Shown here: positions 24,301-36,740 of the stretch, piece after piece | Layout of the letters: every line of letters starts with the position of its first letter | How positions within the stretch are numbered: position 1 is the first letter of the stretch | NCBI GenBank assembly: GCA_914767715.1 | Contig: OU612072.1 | Coordinates: 24,738,001-24,802,000, forward strand | Direction of reading: 5' to 3' | Origin: Membranipora membranacea | Taxonomy: Eukaryota > Bryozoa > Gymnolaemata > Cheilostomatida > Membraniporidae | Length of the DNA stretch: 64,000 bases | Position numbers and translations under genes: made by a program | The notes under the pieces: generated by a model | Database searches by the model: none | The model's input: the letters and a program-made list of their open reading frames with translations, nothing else | Told to the model about the DNA's origin: nothing

Positions 24301-27300
24301 TAGAAGGGTCAATATATACTACAGCTAAATACAAACCACTACCAGATATAGGTAAACAATGTGTGAGCCGATCACAGAACGTCATACAGCACGTCTGACA
24401 GAACATCATTCGTTTGTGTTTTGGGGGGACTTTGTTGAGTAGGTCTATGGTATGCGTTGTTTTCTTATTTGGTGGACTTATCGCTGTCTAGTATTGGACT
24501 GTTTTTTGACGGATTGGCTACCTTTCCTTACCAAATTTCATACAGAGCAGTCAAACATTCAGATTATCATTGGAACATTTTTGATGGTTTCTTCAAAACA
24601 TATACGTAAAATGAAACAATAGAAAAGGGATGACCCCCCTGAGACCAGTTCAATCAATAAGCACAGTCGCCAAAGATAATAAAACCACTACCAGACCCAC
24701 ACAACAAGATAACTCCGAAATCATAGACGTAATGTACTGTCAGCGTACCAGGGCTGGCTTATCTTGTGATTTTGTTACATAAATCACTAATTGTCTATGT
24801 CCTTTTTTAGAGGGTCAATGTAACACCCAGCTCACTGCCCTCACTCAATGGTAAGATACACGGTGTAGGCTAAGTTATGTGGTGATGGGCTTCCTCAACT
24901 CCTCTTCACTTCCACGAGCATTTTTGACACACTAAGTATCTCCTTTTTTAAGCACAATTGTTTATCTATAGGGTAGCATGTCATGTCATGTGTCCGGTAC
25001 CATTCCAATGTCGGGCGGAAATTAATTGATGAAAATCGGTGTTGCAAATGTCGAATGCAGAGAATACCAGGGTAGAAAAAACTCTCTATAGATTTGCTAG
25101 TTGTTTGCTCTTCATGTTGCTTTGAGCCTTTTCTGATGAGCTGAATTTATCACAACTCCAGTAACCTATTTTGGGGGCTGTACTGTTGATTCTACCATTA
25201 CTCTCTCTTCTAGGTAAGCCTACAAAGAAAAAGAAGAACTCTGTAAGAGTACATGTGGCTACAACTACTCAGGAGTCGGTCAAACCATTCCACTACAAGA
25301 GACAAGGAAATATGGAGTTCTGTCTAGGTGAGTCTCATAACTACATACTGATCACTCTGGACAGATATGTTGTTTTTCTTCGTTTCATTTGGTCAGGTTG
25401 CATCATTGATTGAACTTCTATCTCTCATACTTCTCTGACTTTTTGTCAAAACTTGACTACTTTGGTCTAAGACTCTGTCTCGGCCACCTTTTCCTTCTGT
25501 TTACAAAACTTCTCTATCTATTTCACTTTCTTTGTCTGATCCGATAGAAAAATCTCAATCCGGTAACCACATTGCTGGTCCGTACAAAGATCATCTCTGT
25601 AAGAACTTCATGCTCTACCAGTTTGCGAATGACTACGGACTGGCAGAGCCAAATCCTTCTCTGGCGGCCAATTATTGTGATTTGGTGTGTGATAAACTAA
25701 CGCCTACTAAATCTGAGGTCAAACAAACACGAGGCTCAATTCTGAAAACTCCTACCAAGAAACCAGGAAGTAGTAATAATATATCAGCTCCCAAGAAAGC
25801 GTCATTTTCTAAAGTCAAGAGTTCGTTTGGAAAAGGTCCCAGGTCACTACCCAAGGCGGGTCCTCAAACTCAAGCGACCAAAGGCAAAACTAAGTCCACC
25901 AGACTTGTTGTTGACCATGTTGAGATGGGGGCACCATTCATGACCAAACTGCACTTGTCTGTCAGCAAAGAGAAAGGGTTAGAGAAACCACCATCACCAA
26001 CAATGTCTTCTCCAAGTTTCCTGGCTCCTAGCACCAAACCACAGGAGTACAAGCTTGGTCCAGATCAGATACCTAACTTGGCTGGCCTTCCAGCTTGGGG
26101 TGTCAATGTTGAAGGTGGAATGAAACCCTTCTTCGGCCCTCATACGACCCCAGATTCCCTTGGAGATAGCCCTCTGTCAGAATTTATTCTCAGTAAGCTC
26201 TTGTCATCTTCAATCTCTTTATCTTGTCTATCTTATGTAATTCCTTTTCTCCCTATTCAAAATAATATGATTCTCACTCTCAAGCCTCAACCCACTAAGT
26301 TCCATCTCACCCTATGTTTACTTTCCCAAATTTCTAAGATAAAGCTAATTCGGTCTCACAAAATGTTGTGCAGATAATCACTAAGAGACAATATCTCAAT
26401 GATGTACAAATTATTTTGTCCTATTGATATCGATCAGCGGGTTCTGGAAAACGCGGAAAGGCGGAAAATCAGTTTCATCGTGGAAAAGCATTTTCCCCGT
26501 TTTCGAAAATGCAGACAATCGTTCTTCACCTTGAATTTGATGATTTGATTGAAAAAAATAATTTTTTTGTAAAATGCGGAAAATATTTTGTTCCTCAAAA
26601 ATTGGTCTCAGTGAATAGAAAATGAACTGTAACCCATTAAGATATCATCCCCATCTTCTAAAGGCCTGAATTTCAGGTTTTTTCATTTTTGAAAAAACGC
26701 GGAAAATCGTTTTCCGCGGTTTCGAAAATAAAATTTTTTTCAATTGATTTTTACCAAAAACACTCATATGATACAGTGGTGATATCTCAATGTCTTTCCA
26801 GTTTTTTTAGCATCATCATGAAATTCAAGGTGAAAAACGATTTTCCGCATTGTCGAAAACGCGGAAAACGATTTTCCGCGTTTTCAAAAAATGGAAAAAA
26901 ACCTGAAATTCAGGCTTTTAGAAGCTGGAGATGATATCTTAATGGGTTACAGTTCACTTCCTATGCATTGAGATCAATTTTTGAGGTAAAAAATATTTTC
27001 CGCATTATTTCCAAAAAATAAATTTTTTTTCAATTGATTTTTACCAAAAATACTCATACGATACAGTGGTGATATCTCAATTTCTTTCCAGTAGTTTTTT
27101 TTAGCATCATCATGAAATTCAAGGTGAAAAACGATTTTCCGCGTTTTCCAAAAATGAAAAGACCTGAAATTCAGGCCTTTAGAAGATTGGGATGATATCT
27201 TAATTGGTTACAGTTCATTTTCTATGCTTTAAGATCAATTTTTGAGGAAAAAAATATTTTCCGCATTTTCCAAAAAAAAAAATTTTCGATTGATTTTTAC

Positions 27301-30300
27301 CAAAAACACTCATATGATACAGTGGTGATATCTCAATGTCTTTCCAGTAGTTTTTTTAGCATCATCAACAAATTATAGGTAAAAAACGATTTTCTGCATT
27401 TTCTAAAACTTGGAATACGCTTTTCCGCGATGAAACTGATTTTTCGCCTTTCCGCGTTTTCCAGAACCCGTATCATCAGTGTCAAATAATTTCAAAATCC
27501 CACTTTGTGTCATGTTACCAGAAGCTAAAGAAGATTGTCATCTGATTCGGTGGATAGCAAACAGTGTAAGTTTGCATACTTAGATGAAACCCAATCTTTA
27601 TTTCACAGGTCCAACTAGATCACTCACCAGTGCCATGTCTAAGTCCCGTCCACACAGTGAGAGAAGTAGTCTACCAAGTGCTCGAGATCATATCAACATG
27701 GCTGCCGATATGTCAGTACTCTATGATCAGGAGGTAAAAATATAGTATTCATCGAGCAGTTGATCCACAGCCTCGGCATTGAGCTCGAATTCAATATGGA
27801 TGTTATAAAGATGTTCCTGTTGTTAAGGTTTTTGGTTTCTAGCACGAAAAGAGATATTCTTGGTGTTTTAATTTTATAGAGTATGGCAGTTTTAAGGTGA
27901 CTGCATGCAAATTATGGTAGCTACAGATTATCAACATATCTTATATTAGTATGCTCCCAGTATACTAACCGTTGTTCCACTTTTGCAGGTAGTAATAATT
28001 TTTGCTTTTCAGTGCTTTGCATTTCCATTTATTATATTTTTATTTATTTCCAGTCCTTGGATAGAAATGTGAACAACAATAACAATGTGACACCACACAA
28101 ACAAGGCAGTGCGCGCCATGACCTAGCTGAGAGTAGCTCATCAATAGTTGTACCGAAAGCTCCTGCAGGCACACCATACACCCCCAACACACCATTGAGA
28201 AAGGATAAGATCGCAGGTGATAAAAGTGCAGGCGTCAATGGCTCTCCTGACGCAGGTAAGATACGAAAATTAGTTGTTTTTTTTTGTCGACAACAGACCC
28301 CAACTGTAATGTAATCTTATGAGCAGATTCAGCTTGTAATTAAAGTTGAATTTCAAATTTCTGCTTCATCACATAAATACTCTGCATGTAACTGCTTGTA
28401 ACTGCCAAGCTTTGATCCTTCAAAACAGCTTTTACACATCAACCAGCCCTTAACATCTAAGTATAGTTCTCTCTTTGATAAAAAAGCCAGCAAATGGCCC
28501 GCTATCAAATTGATCTATTAGATAACAGGCTTATAGTCTTAACAGATAGCAGCCAAGCAGATGAATAGCGGATATTTCCTTAATAAAAATCAGCCCGCTA
28601 TCAAACCCTTGTTGTTTGGTGGCTGCGGTCTTTCCTTAGCAATTTTATATTTAATGGTGACACCGAATTGTTGATCACGATAAAACCCCCAAACTATAGT
28701 TAATTATTTGATAATGTTTCATCAAATTATTTGGCATATTGTCAGATTTCAGAGCTTGGACTCCTTTCAGTGATGAGTCCTCATGTGGGTGAACAATTCT
28801 TCTCCCATAATTTCCTGCATTTATCATATTATCGGTTCTTAGTGGTAGATAATTAGATTGCAATGTTTTATATATACTCCTCCACTGGTACTAAACTCTG
28901 ACACATTATTAAAAAAATCTTCTACTCTACATCAAATTTCTCTCCTGCAAACCTAGTAGAACAGTTCTACACAATCTCCTTCTACATTTTGGACTGAAAT
29001 TAAGTCGTGGTTTGGAGATGTATTTCAAATATCAGGCATTGAGCATGAGTTTGGGCATACTAGGCACATTCAATACAGGTGTATAATATTTGGTTGATGT
29101 CTCAATCATGATTTTAGACTCCACCACCGTACACCACTTTCTTAGTTTAATGCTGGGATACCCTCATATATGAATTTTTAATTGATCATCCATTGATATA
29201 CCCAGCATGTTTGCATGAACCTAATAACCGATTCATACTTCCAGTATCATACCTTGTGATACCGCACAAGCAAAAATCCTACCACAATGTGAAGCGTAAG
29301 TCTGTACCTGCGTGACATGTAGATTGTTCTCTGACTATGTTGATCTATGCATGATTATCTGTACTTGTAGTTGTTCACCACCGTGGTATATGTGATTTCT
29401 GTTCTGATTTGATCCCATCTTTACTGTAATACTCATGATAATTAATTGTGACTGCTCGTAATGAATTTTCTTCTTACATGACAGTACATTCAGATTAATC
29501 AAGGCATAATAACAATGATGATTGGTTACAGCCGATATTGAGGGGTTTTTATCATCCAATCCATTTTAAAATAAGTTTCTACTTGCACTACACGACTTCA
29601 TACTCAACAGCAGTTGTTCATTTTGCCTTCGAACTGAAATTATCCATCATCCCTGTTTCAATCTGTCAATTAAATGCTGCGACTTCAAATCAACAACAGC
29701 TTAATTATTTTCCTACTTTTTCCATATTACTACTTTAAATGCAGCTTGGTTGTGGATTATAGCGTTGCACAGTTTTAGGTCCTGTCTGTCTTGTGTCAGT
29801 GTACAATGTACATTTATTTGATTTCGGTCCAAAACGAATTCGCAATACTCATGTTCCCCAATATTCCTTGGCTAGCTCAAAGATGTGAAACCCTTTCAAG
29901 CTCAGCAACAAGCATTCCTATTAAATTTCATGAAATTGAGGTGTCCTTTTTATGAATTTCTTTCCCACCCGATCAACACCATTTTGTTATGAGACATTCA
30001 TATATTAGTAATTATTGTTTTTCCAGTTGTGTTGGAGGTTATCCAGGAGGCTACTACAGTGGATGACACTACAGTCCAGGCCTTAAGAAAACAACAACTA
30101 TCCCGTGAGAAGACGACTCAGTCAGTCATGGAAGGTAAAACTATAGATGCTACTGCTGCTGACCTGAGACGAGTCAGGTCTGCTAATGTGAGCAGAGATT
30201 ATGGTAAGTCGACAAACGGGAAAGGTAACTCCAAACTTCCACCATGTCATGCGTCATTTAAGTTCAGTTACCTAGCCACATAGCTTCAGTATCATATCGC

Positions 30301-33300
30301 ACTTTGTATTTCCAGAGCAGGTCAGTAAGAGCAAGAATCAGATGCTTCCTTGTCTCTTGTCACCCACCAAAATGCATCCCTCTTACAATAAAATAGTTCT
30401 TGACTTTCGTCAGTGATTTGGTTGATCGAAAAAATAATTTTGCTTCATCCACTACCCACTTGTGAAGAAACTTAATCACCACAAGATAACCCATCCGCTG
30501 TAATCTCAGTGGAACGGTGCAAGATGTTATGTAAAATATTCTCAATTGATTTATTTAATTAAAGTTCAACGTTAAAAAATAATGCAAACAAAAGTAACAT
30601 ACTGATGACATTGTTTTGATACTTTCTTTGCAGACTTGGTACCTTCACACAGGCGCACACACTCAGCAACAGATCTCAGTCTGGCTGTTTTAGATACTGC
30701 TTCCCTCGACCAGACTGATCAGGTATGGATCTAAATTATTGACAGCCTAAGATAAGAAAATGTACTGAGGAACTGTTTATTATACAAATATCTCAAATTT
30801 TCCCTGTTCCTATTATTTTCCAAGTTTTCTTTGACAATTACTCCTCTGTCTGACCCGACTGTAGTTACTTTGCCCAGTCTGGTTCATTGCTCAACGTTCA
30901 CAAAACATAGCCATTTAATTTAGCCATTCAAATTTACCAAAAATTTGGCCAAACTATCATATCAAGCTTTAGAAAAGTTCCTCTTCCCCTCCTATATTAG
31001 ATCATTTTTATTTCTCGTCAGGTGACAGATATTCAGGCCGGTCTCGTCACTAGAGCTACAGCCTCTCGTCAGGATGTTGTCTCTAATGCCAGTAACTGGC
31101 CTAATATAGATGAAGAGGCCTTACTCAGAGAACAGGCAACTCCTAAACCACCGGAACAGGCTACCCGGACACTATCGGCCCCTGATAATGAGACTACTAA
31201 AGATGCAGGGCTAACAAGGCCTGCAACTCAACCCCCTACTAAACAGGTGAACTATGGTCATTAAACAGAAAATTGTTCAAACAGAAGCAGATTATGCTTT
31301 GGCTTTACCTGTTCAATATGACTGTAGTATTCTCCATATGTCACAAGAAGGATCAAAAGCATAGATTGTAGATCTGTTATCAAACTTGATTATGGTATTG
31401 TCCGCAAACAGACCGACTCTTCATGCTGGAAGCAATTATATTCTGGCGATATTGTTGTCATCCCTATCACCAAAATGTTCTGATTCCAACTATTCTTCTC
31501 GTTCGCAGCATGAGAAAACAAAGATCATCATTGATCTTCCAGCGCCGCCCCCACCATCACCAGAACCATCTGATAAACCTAGGCTAAGCACCCAACATGA
31601 AGAGGAGAGTACACAGCATGACAGCTCAACAACAGCATCCCATCCCCAACTAGCCACTGCAGCTGTGATCGACATGTCTGACCTCAGTGACCTACCTCTC
31701 AACAACCAATCAGATGAGGCTCCTCAAACTGTCAACCAATCAGAGGTCGACATTGCAGACAACAGCCTATCAGCTGTGCCCAAACTAAACACAGAGTTGA
31801 CCCAGATAAGTCAGCTTACTGAGCAGACTGAGCAGAGTGTGGATGATGCAGCTGTTGGTGAGAAGGAGGAGATTAGAGATCAAATGGAGCTCAATGTAGA
31901 GGTTAAGACAGGTCAGGATGCTCTGAGCCGAGTCCCAGACTATCAGGATATGGATATGGACAGGCATGTATACTTATTAACTACATCTTTTTCATGGCAA
32001 TTTTTTCAATCAATAGTCTATACCCTTCGGTCAACTCACCTTTCAATCTGTCCCTTGAGCATAAAAGTTGGTACCATTTGTGTTCAGTTGATTAGTTTGT
32101 ACCATCTTACACTCTCTTTCCTACATTCTTAATACCATGGTATACTATGCCTCTAATGTTCAGTCTCTTATTTTGTAGGGAGATAACTCTATCAGTCTTA
32201 CCACCCAGTGCTCTGGACACACCTGATGTAGTGACTCCAGCACATCTTCGGTAAGTCAGTATGAGTTAGACTTATATCACCATCAATCAATTGTCCAATA
32301 ATCAGGGCAAAGAAGTAGTATGGATAGCTTTGTGCTGTTTCTCGGACATGGAAACTCTAGGCATCTTGTGTGAAGGCAGGGTTGGACTGCTCTACCCGCT
32401 TTTTTAATGTCTATAATATATTTGCTTTTATTATCATTCCCCTTAAATTTTGACGTATCAATCGAATAGCGATAAGCTCAAAACACTAAATGAAGGAACA
32501 GTTTAAAAAGTATATTCTAAACCTAACATAGATGTGATTTTTGCCAATTCTAACGATTTACTAAAATCTGCACTGTAGTGAGTTTAGCTGGCACAACATC
32601 TAATGGTCATTCATCAACAGGTAAAGTTTGGCACCTGCTTTAGGCTATGGTTTGTGCATTGCTTAGACTTGATGCTTTTCCTGGCTTATTGAGTGTGCAG
32701 CTGTGATCCTGTCTCACAATATTCGATGTTCTGCAGAATACCATGGAAACTGTAGACTTTTTTCTCCCTGGTCGGCTAAACTATAATTTCTCTAGTAAAG
32801 TTAGAAATGTGGTAATTATCAGCATCCAAATTAATGGAGCAAAACTTTTGCATTTGACTCCAGTTAAAATGTGTAGCAAGGAAGAATGATCAATAGTGTC
32901 TCAATATCTAAATCCTTGGACGAATTTACCAGCTTCCTTGTTTAGTCGGATCCACTTTTTTCCTATCGCTATAAACGAATCACAATTTCCATCTAGCTTT
33001 AAAATTTGCGTTTTGATCACACGAGATCTATTTTTGTCTCCCTTGATAAGCCATATCCATTGCTTGGTAAAATTACTATGTAATTTGCCTTCTCCATTTC
33101 ATTGTGAGCAAACAGTTATATTCCTAGGCTTCCCATATGATCTGCTTTAAACTGATAATTATGATTGCACTTATTTCCTGTTAACCTGTGATAGTATTAA
33201 ATTGAACATTTGAAATGAAACCCATTTTCATCATGGTTGACTTTCTTTTTTTGAGCACCCCTACACAAACCTGAATTGACGGTGACAGATTTCTGGTTAC

Positions 33301-33915
33301 ACCGCAAAATCATTAGACACATGAACTTGGATATGTATAGATATTAAAATACGGCCAAACCTGTCCCACCATCCATTTGCTTTCCTGCACTATATCCTTT
33401 CTATGATGTCAAGCGTAGATGCGATGCTTTCGGTTGTGGTTGATCCATCAAGTATTATTCCAAACGAAGCCAGAAACAAATAAAATTCTATTTCAGCAAT
33501 TTGTCCCAACGTAAACTTTTGTATTTGAATTTAAGTGTGCCAAAATTTAAGAGAAATGAAAATCTTCATCAGAACTCATTTCTGTTTGTGGCATGATTTC
33601 AACACTGATGAACAAATCCAAGGGCAGCTTACCTTTGAGTTGAATTCATCCTGCCTTTTGCATTGCGTAGCTTTCTTTTATCTAAAAGGGCTTCCTAAAT
33701 CATTCTCTCTCCACTCAATTCTAATAGTTACACCTGTGTACATCGATTTCAGGAAGCAGCAGACCTCTAACGAGAAGCTTACATCAGATACCGATAGTCA
33801 CAGTGTAGACCAGACAGGAGAAGATAACCCAGTACAAGGTGTGACTACTGAAAAGAGCCTCCCTACTGTGTCTGAGATCATGAAACCTGATGATGAGGGA
33901 GGACTAGCAGGCTAG
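15354..33915 (+). CDS. Unrecognised large, mostly disordered protein (19 exons)
   Basis: Exons: 15354-15555, 15973-16102, 16527-16638, 17572-17717, 18706-18796, 20305-20387, 20896-21009, 23027-23162, 24234-24351, 25214-25327, 25548-26192, 27609-27733, 28054-28255, 30027-30203, 30634-30722, 31022-31246, 31509-31963, 32179-32250, 33753-33915. They join in phase into about 1132 codons ending at TAG. I do not recognise the family. Folded-looking parts are the exon 7-8 helices (DELKDLPRPFVIEVMEK; KNMFEYYERLD) and the exon 10-11 block (KPFHYKRQG; LCKNFMLYQFANDYGL). The rest is Ser/Thr/Pro/Lys-rich, with a PPPPSPEPS segment and acidic Gln/Ser-rich C-terminal exons. No signal peptide or membrane segment. 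The ATG at 15354 follows an in-frame TGA at 15336; an upstream coding exon cannot be excluded. Intron 17 uses a GC donor (AG|GCATGT at 31964); reading past it with a GT donor gives a stop. Confidence 0.75.
17491..17520. repeat. Perfect 14-bp inverted repeat in intron 3
   Basis: TCAAACACTCATTT, a 2-base spacer (GA), then its exact reverse complement. It lies about 50 bases upstream of exon 4 of the 19-exon gene. It may be a remnant of a small palindromic transposon. Confidence 0.85.
18401..18530. mobile_element. Palindromic MITE, copy 1 (intron 4)
   Basis: Left arm AGTTTGATCTCATTTGCCTT pairs with right arm AAGGCAGATTTACCAAGTTT-type sequence. Inner blocks (AGCTCTCCTGTCACTGGTCA against TGACTGGTGGAGGGGGAGAA) also pair. 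It shares the core GCCTGCATTCGGAGTTGCTC-like motif with copies at 19503, 22577 and 61101. Confidence 0.65.
19503..19594. mobile_element. Palindromic MITE, divergent copy 2 (intron 5)
   Basis: TTTTGGACCTTTTGCCTGCG...GAAGTTGCTTTCC is mirrored by GGGGCAACTCCAAATTCAGG...AAATTTGGCC. It has the same arm order as the other three copies but is more decayed. Confidence 0.45.
22120..22485. mobile_element. Long palindromic (foldback) element in intron 7
   Basis: The left half (GTTGTAGTTGCTCCTCCGCATATTTGGTATCATAT...GAAGATCTCAG) is the inverse of the right half (CTGAGATCTTCGATATGATA...ATATGGGG). The two meet at about 22300, where GTCCCCTCTCTATCTTGTTA faces a GATAAGAGGGGAC block. Arms are about 180 bases with roughly 15-20 percent mismatch by eye. 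No coding potential. Confidence 0.75.
22577..22680. mobile_element. Palindromic MITE, copy 3 (intron 7)
   Basis: AGGTTTGGTCCAGTTGCCTG...GTTGCTCCCCCTCCACTGGT is mirrored by GGACGGGGAGCAAC...CCAAGCTGGATCAAACTTGT. It is the best-preserved copy of this short family. Confidence 0.7.
23199..23325. repeat. 16-bp minisatellite (intron 8)
   Basis: About eight nearly perfect copies of CAGCAGTCTGGTTACA begin 37 bases after the exon 8 splice donor (23163). The array is open in one frame by chance but lies outside the coding exon. Near-identity of copies suggests recent expansion. Confidence 0.9.
26438..27470. mobile_element. 1.03 kb foldback element with nested repeats (intron 11)
   Basis: Ends CGGGTTCTGGAAAACGCGGA and TCCGCGTTTTCCAGAACCCG are perfect inverse sequences at the tips, followed by further inverted blocks (AAATCAGTTTCATCG against CGATGAAACTGATTT). 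Inside, TACCAAAAACACTCATATGA-type blocks recur three times (near 26750, 27040, 27290). CCTGAAATTCAGG palindromes and GGAAAA/TTTTCCGC motifs recur throughout. Flanks TATCGATCAG (26428-26437) and TATCATCAG (27471-27479) may be a 9-10 base target duplication. No transposase frame. Confidence 0.8.
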
Positions 33916-34626
33916 TGATGTCTGTTCAGAGTTGTCCATATTCAGCTACTTCATCATATCAAACTCTAGTTCAAAACCGAATAGATCCTGTTAGAACTCA
34001 AACTATGATTTTTCATAGCAAATTTCATCTCACAAGAGTACAGTGAATGTATCAATAACATCAATGTGTTATTGGACCAAATCTCAGTGCAGACATTGAG
34101 CACAAACACAATACTGTGTATTTTTTTAATGTAGCCTACAGCCTTGTGATTCATGATACCAAGCAGTAGCTTATTATAACAATACTATTTAATCAGGATG
34201 ATATTATTGTCTTATTGCATGTGATGGGCATTATTTCATCACATTTGTTGCTGCATGTTATCATGATGCTTTGAATTGTCTTTCCTGTTAATTGAAGAAA
34301 AATGTATTCATGACTCCAATAAGTTTCATAGATGTATACCATATGACGTTGTTGTCTTTATTGCAAGTGAAGATTATTCATATTAAATATTATTCTGCTC
34401 TGAAGTAAATCTGATTAAGTCACATGTCACTTGGAATCTTTGATTGATGTTATTTTTTTAAATGATGTTTATTTTTTGATGTCCCAAATACAACAATACA
34501 AGTTACAGGATTAAAAATGCAACTTGAAGTTGATTGAATACCTATGATAAAAGTTGTGCAAATACCTTAGTGAGGGATAATGAACGATAAATTCAAAGAT
34601 ACCATTGTTTCAATAAATACAATAAA
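33916..34626 (+). other. 3' UTR of the 19-exon gene
   Basis: About 700 AT-rich bases between the stop codon and two overlapping-range AATAAA hexamers at 34612-34617 and 34621-34626, which are good polyadenylation candidates. Confidence 0.5.
34612..34626 (+). promoter_or_regulatory. Polyadenylation signal pair
   Basis: Two AATAAA hexamers three bases apart, about 700 bases past the TAG of the 19-exon gene and with no other plus-strand gene nearby. Confidence 0.5.
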
Positions 34627-34910
34627 CTCGAGCATAAAAGGAGCGTTCCGAACAACACCTGTCAAGATTTGTTTCCGCCAAAATGAGCTAGGAATACTTT
34701 TTTGTTTATTTTGTAGTCGACTGGTGAGTTAACAAGCCTGTTTTGTCCTAAAAGGACGAAAAGGATTTTTTTGCTGACCATGAAATCGCTACTCGAGACC
34801 ACAAAAAGACATGCAAAAGTGACATTTGTTCCCTAGGCTCAATGTCATATTTGTTACAAAATGCCCCTGTACACTATCCTACACACGGTCGACTTACTGT
34901 AACTTAAACC

Positions 34911-34968
34911 ACTGCTGACACAGCTGGGCTCTACTAGGCAAAGCCAAGCTGTGTCAGCAGTTTTTTTC
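34911..34968. repeat. Strong hairpin followed by a T run
   Basis: ACTGCTGACACAGCT (34911-34925) and AGCTGTGTCAGCAGT (34947-34961) make a perfect 15-bp stem; inside it GGCT/AGCC adds four pairs. A run of seven Ts follows at once. It lies in the intergenic space downstream of the 19-exon gene. It could be a small structured RNA, a Pol III-type end, or a MITE relic. Confidence 0.7.
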
Positions 34969-34969
34969 A

Positions 34970-36740
34970 TTGATTTGCGAGATCAGTGCACAAAGAAGTA
35001 CAGATATCATCGTGTACATAATTCGTTTATTTGCAAAGGTCGATGGGCGGTTAGGCCAACCCAGGTATGCGTTTACCATTGGGGAAGTCTTCTCTGCTGG
35101 TCCTACACTTGATCCCTCAAGCATGAAGAGATTTTAAATAATCATGCAAAACTCATCCCAAAGCAGGTCAAGACTGACTCAATATTTTTATACAAAATAT
35201 CAAAACACAAGTGTTGCAGTAATGTATTAGCATTCCTTCATTATATTATGCACAATATTATATTATATACATTATATTGCAGTATGTTACTGTGTAGCAG
35301 TGACCGACAATTTTACACTGAATGACATAATCGGCTGAAACACGTCTGTTCCCTTTGTTGTTGCGGAATGATGTTGTTCAGGTATCAAGGTGCAGCGGCT
35401 TGATACACAGTTTTTTAGGTATTCCTCCACAATCGAAAAACAAACCTGTTGCCTTGATAAGCAAATGAAACAGTTTATCCAAAACATTTTCAACCACAAC
35501 CTCTCAACCCTAAGATGAAGAAAGAGTAGCGACCAGGGCTGTATCCATGGGTTTTGAAGTGGTAGCAACCCTTTGAAACTATTCTATAAATCATCATTTC
35601 TCTTTATCATTGAGGTAGCTTGTTAAAGTTCTTGTTCTTGCAATGTTATCGGAAATCAATCGATATATGCCTTGTGCATTGAATCTTAAATAATGAATCA
35701 TTACCAGTCTACAGACTTGATGGTGTTGGAACCCTCTCAAGATACGTATTAAATGTGATTTTAGGCTAGATAGTAAGAACATGTAGTATTATTCATAATA
35801 TATCATCTGTAACAATATTCTCAATTTGAAGCGTTCTTACTGTGAAGTCAGACTAGACCGAAGTTGACCATCATATCTTGTAATATTCATAACATCGCGT
35901 CTGTATTACAGATGAGATATTATGAATTTTACAAGATATGATCGTATCCGCTTCTGTCAATACTATATAGTCTAACTTAACAGTAGGAATATTTCAAATT
36001 TTACATATTGTATCAAAATATGAATATTATTGTTATTATTTTGATACAATGGGTAAAATTATATCATTTTTCAACATCAGCACACATTTTCAAAATAGAA
36101 CAAAATAAATATGCAAATATTTCTTTTGAAAATTGTGATTATTATTTCTCGAATGATTAAAACAATATAAAAGTTCCTCTTGTAAAATTGCGATTTAGGT
36201 AGACATTTGAACATTGCAATTATTATCTCTCTAATCATTCATAAAAAATAAGAATAATTAAATTAGTGCCTTTATCTGCTCATCATTAATTATTTCTTTT
36301 CTCTGATCAAGAAATCGATGACAGAATTAGAATTGGCATTTTTAACAGGAACTGAAGGTAAGTTTCATAGTAAATGCTGCCAAGTTCACCTTACAATTGC
36401 TGCAAAATGACTAACAGGAACATAGAAGACTATTGGACTCGCACACACACAATTTATGTAACACCCTGGCCTTAAAGTCCAAATATTTTGATGTATGTCA
36501 GTGTCATGCATATGCAGTGTCTAATGAGGCAGGGTTAGATGAGCGGGCGCCGCAGTACACATCATATGAAAAACCTGTGAGTTTGTCCGCACTAATACAC
36601 CAATTACCCTGACCACATGGATATCAATATCTACTCGATCCTCTCTTTCAGAAAACATAAACAACCATTGTGAGGATTAGAATTGTGTACTTTGCTCTTC
36701 TTGCATCTGCATTAAAATGATATTTTCATAAGCCAGTGCA
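34970..36740. other. Intergenic stretch with palindromic relics
   Basis: No coding exon recognised on either strand. Short frames at 35287-35568 (-) and 35594-35782 (-) have no domain. The only structured parts are the palindromes around 35815-36060. Confidence 0.45.
35815..36060. repeat. AT-rich palindromic element
   Basis: CATATCTTGTAATATTCATA (35872-) is mirrored by ATGAATTTTACAAGATATG (35923-35940). Outer flanks TTCTTACTGTGAAGTCAGACT and AGTCTAACTTAACAGTAGGA also pair, so the palindrome spans about 180 bases. A second stem follows: TATTGTATCAAAATA near 36005 against TATTTTGATACAATG near 36040. Confidence 0.55.

Noticed and set aside
24813-24852. 40-base exon-like segment between a TTTTTTTAG acceptor and a GTAAGA donor
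   Set aside because: Its length is not a multiple of three and the flanking exons (24234-24351 and 25214-25327) already join in phase; inclusion would break the frame.
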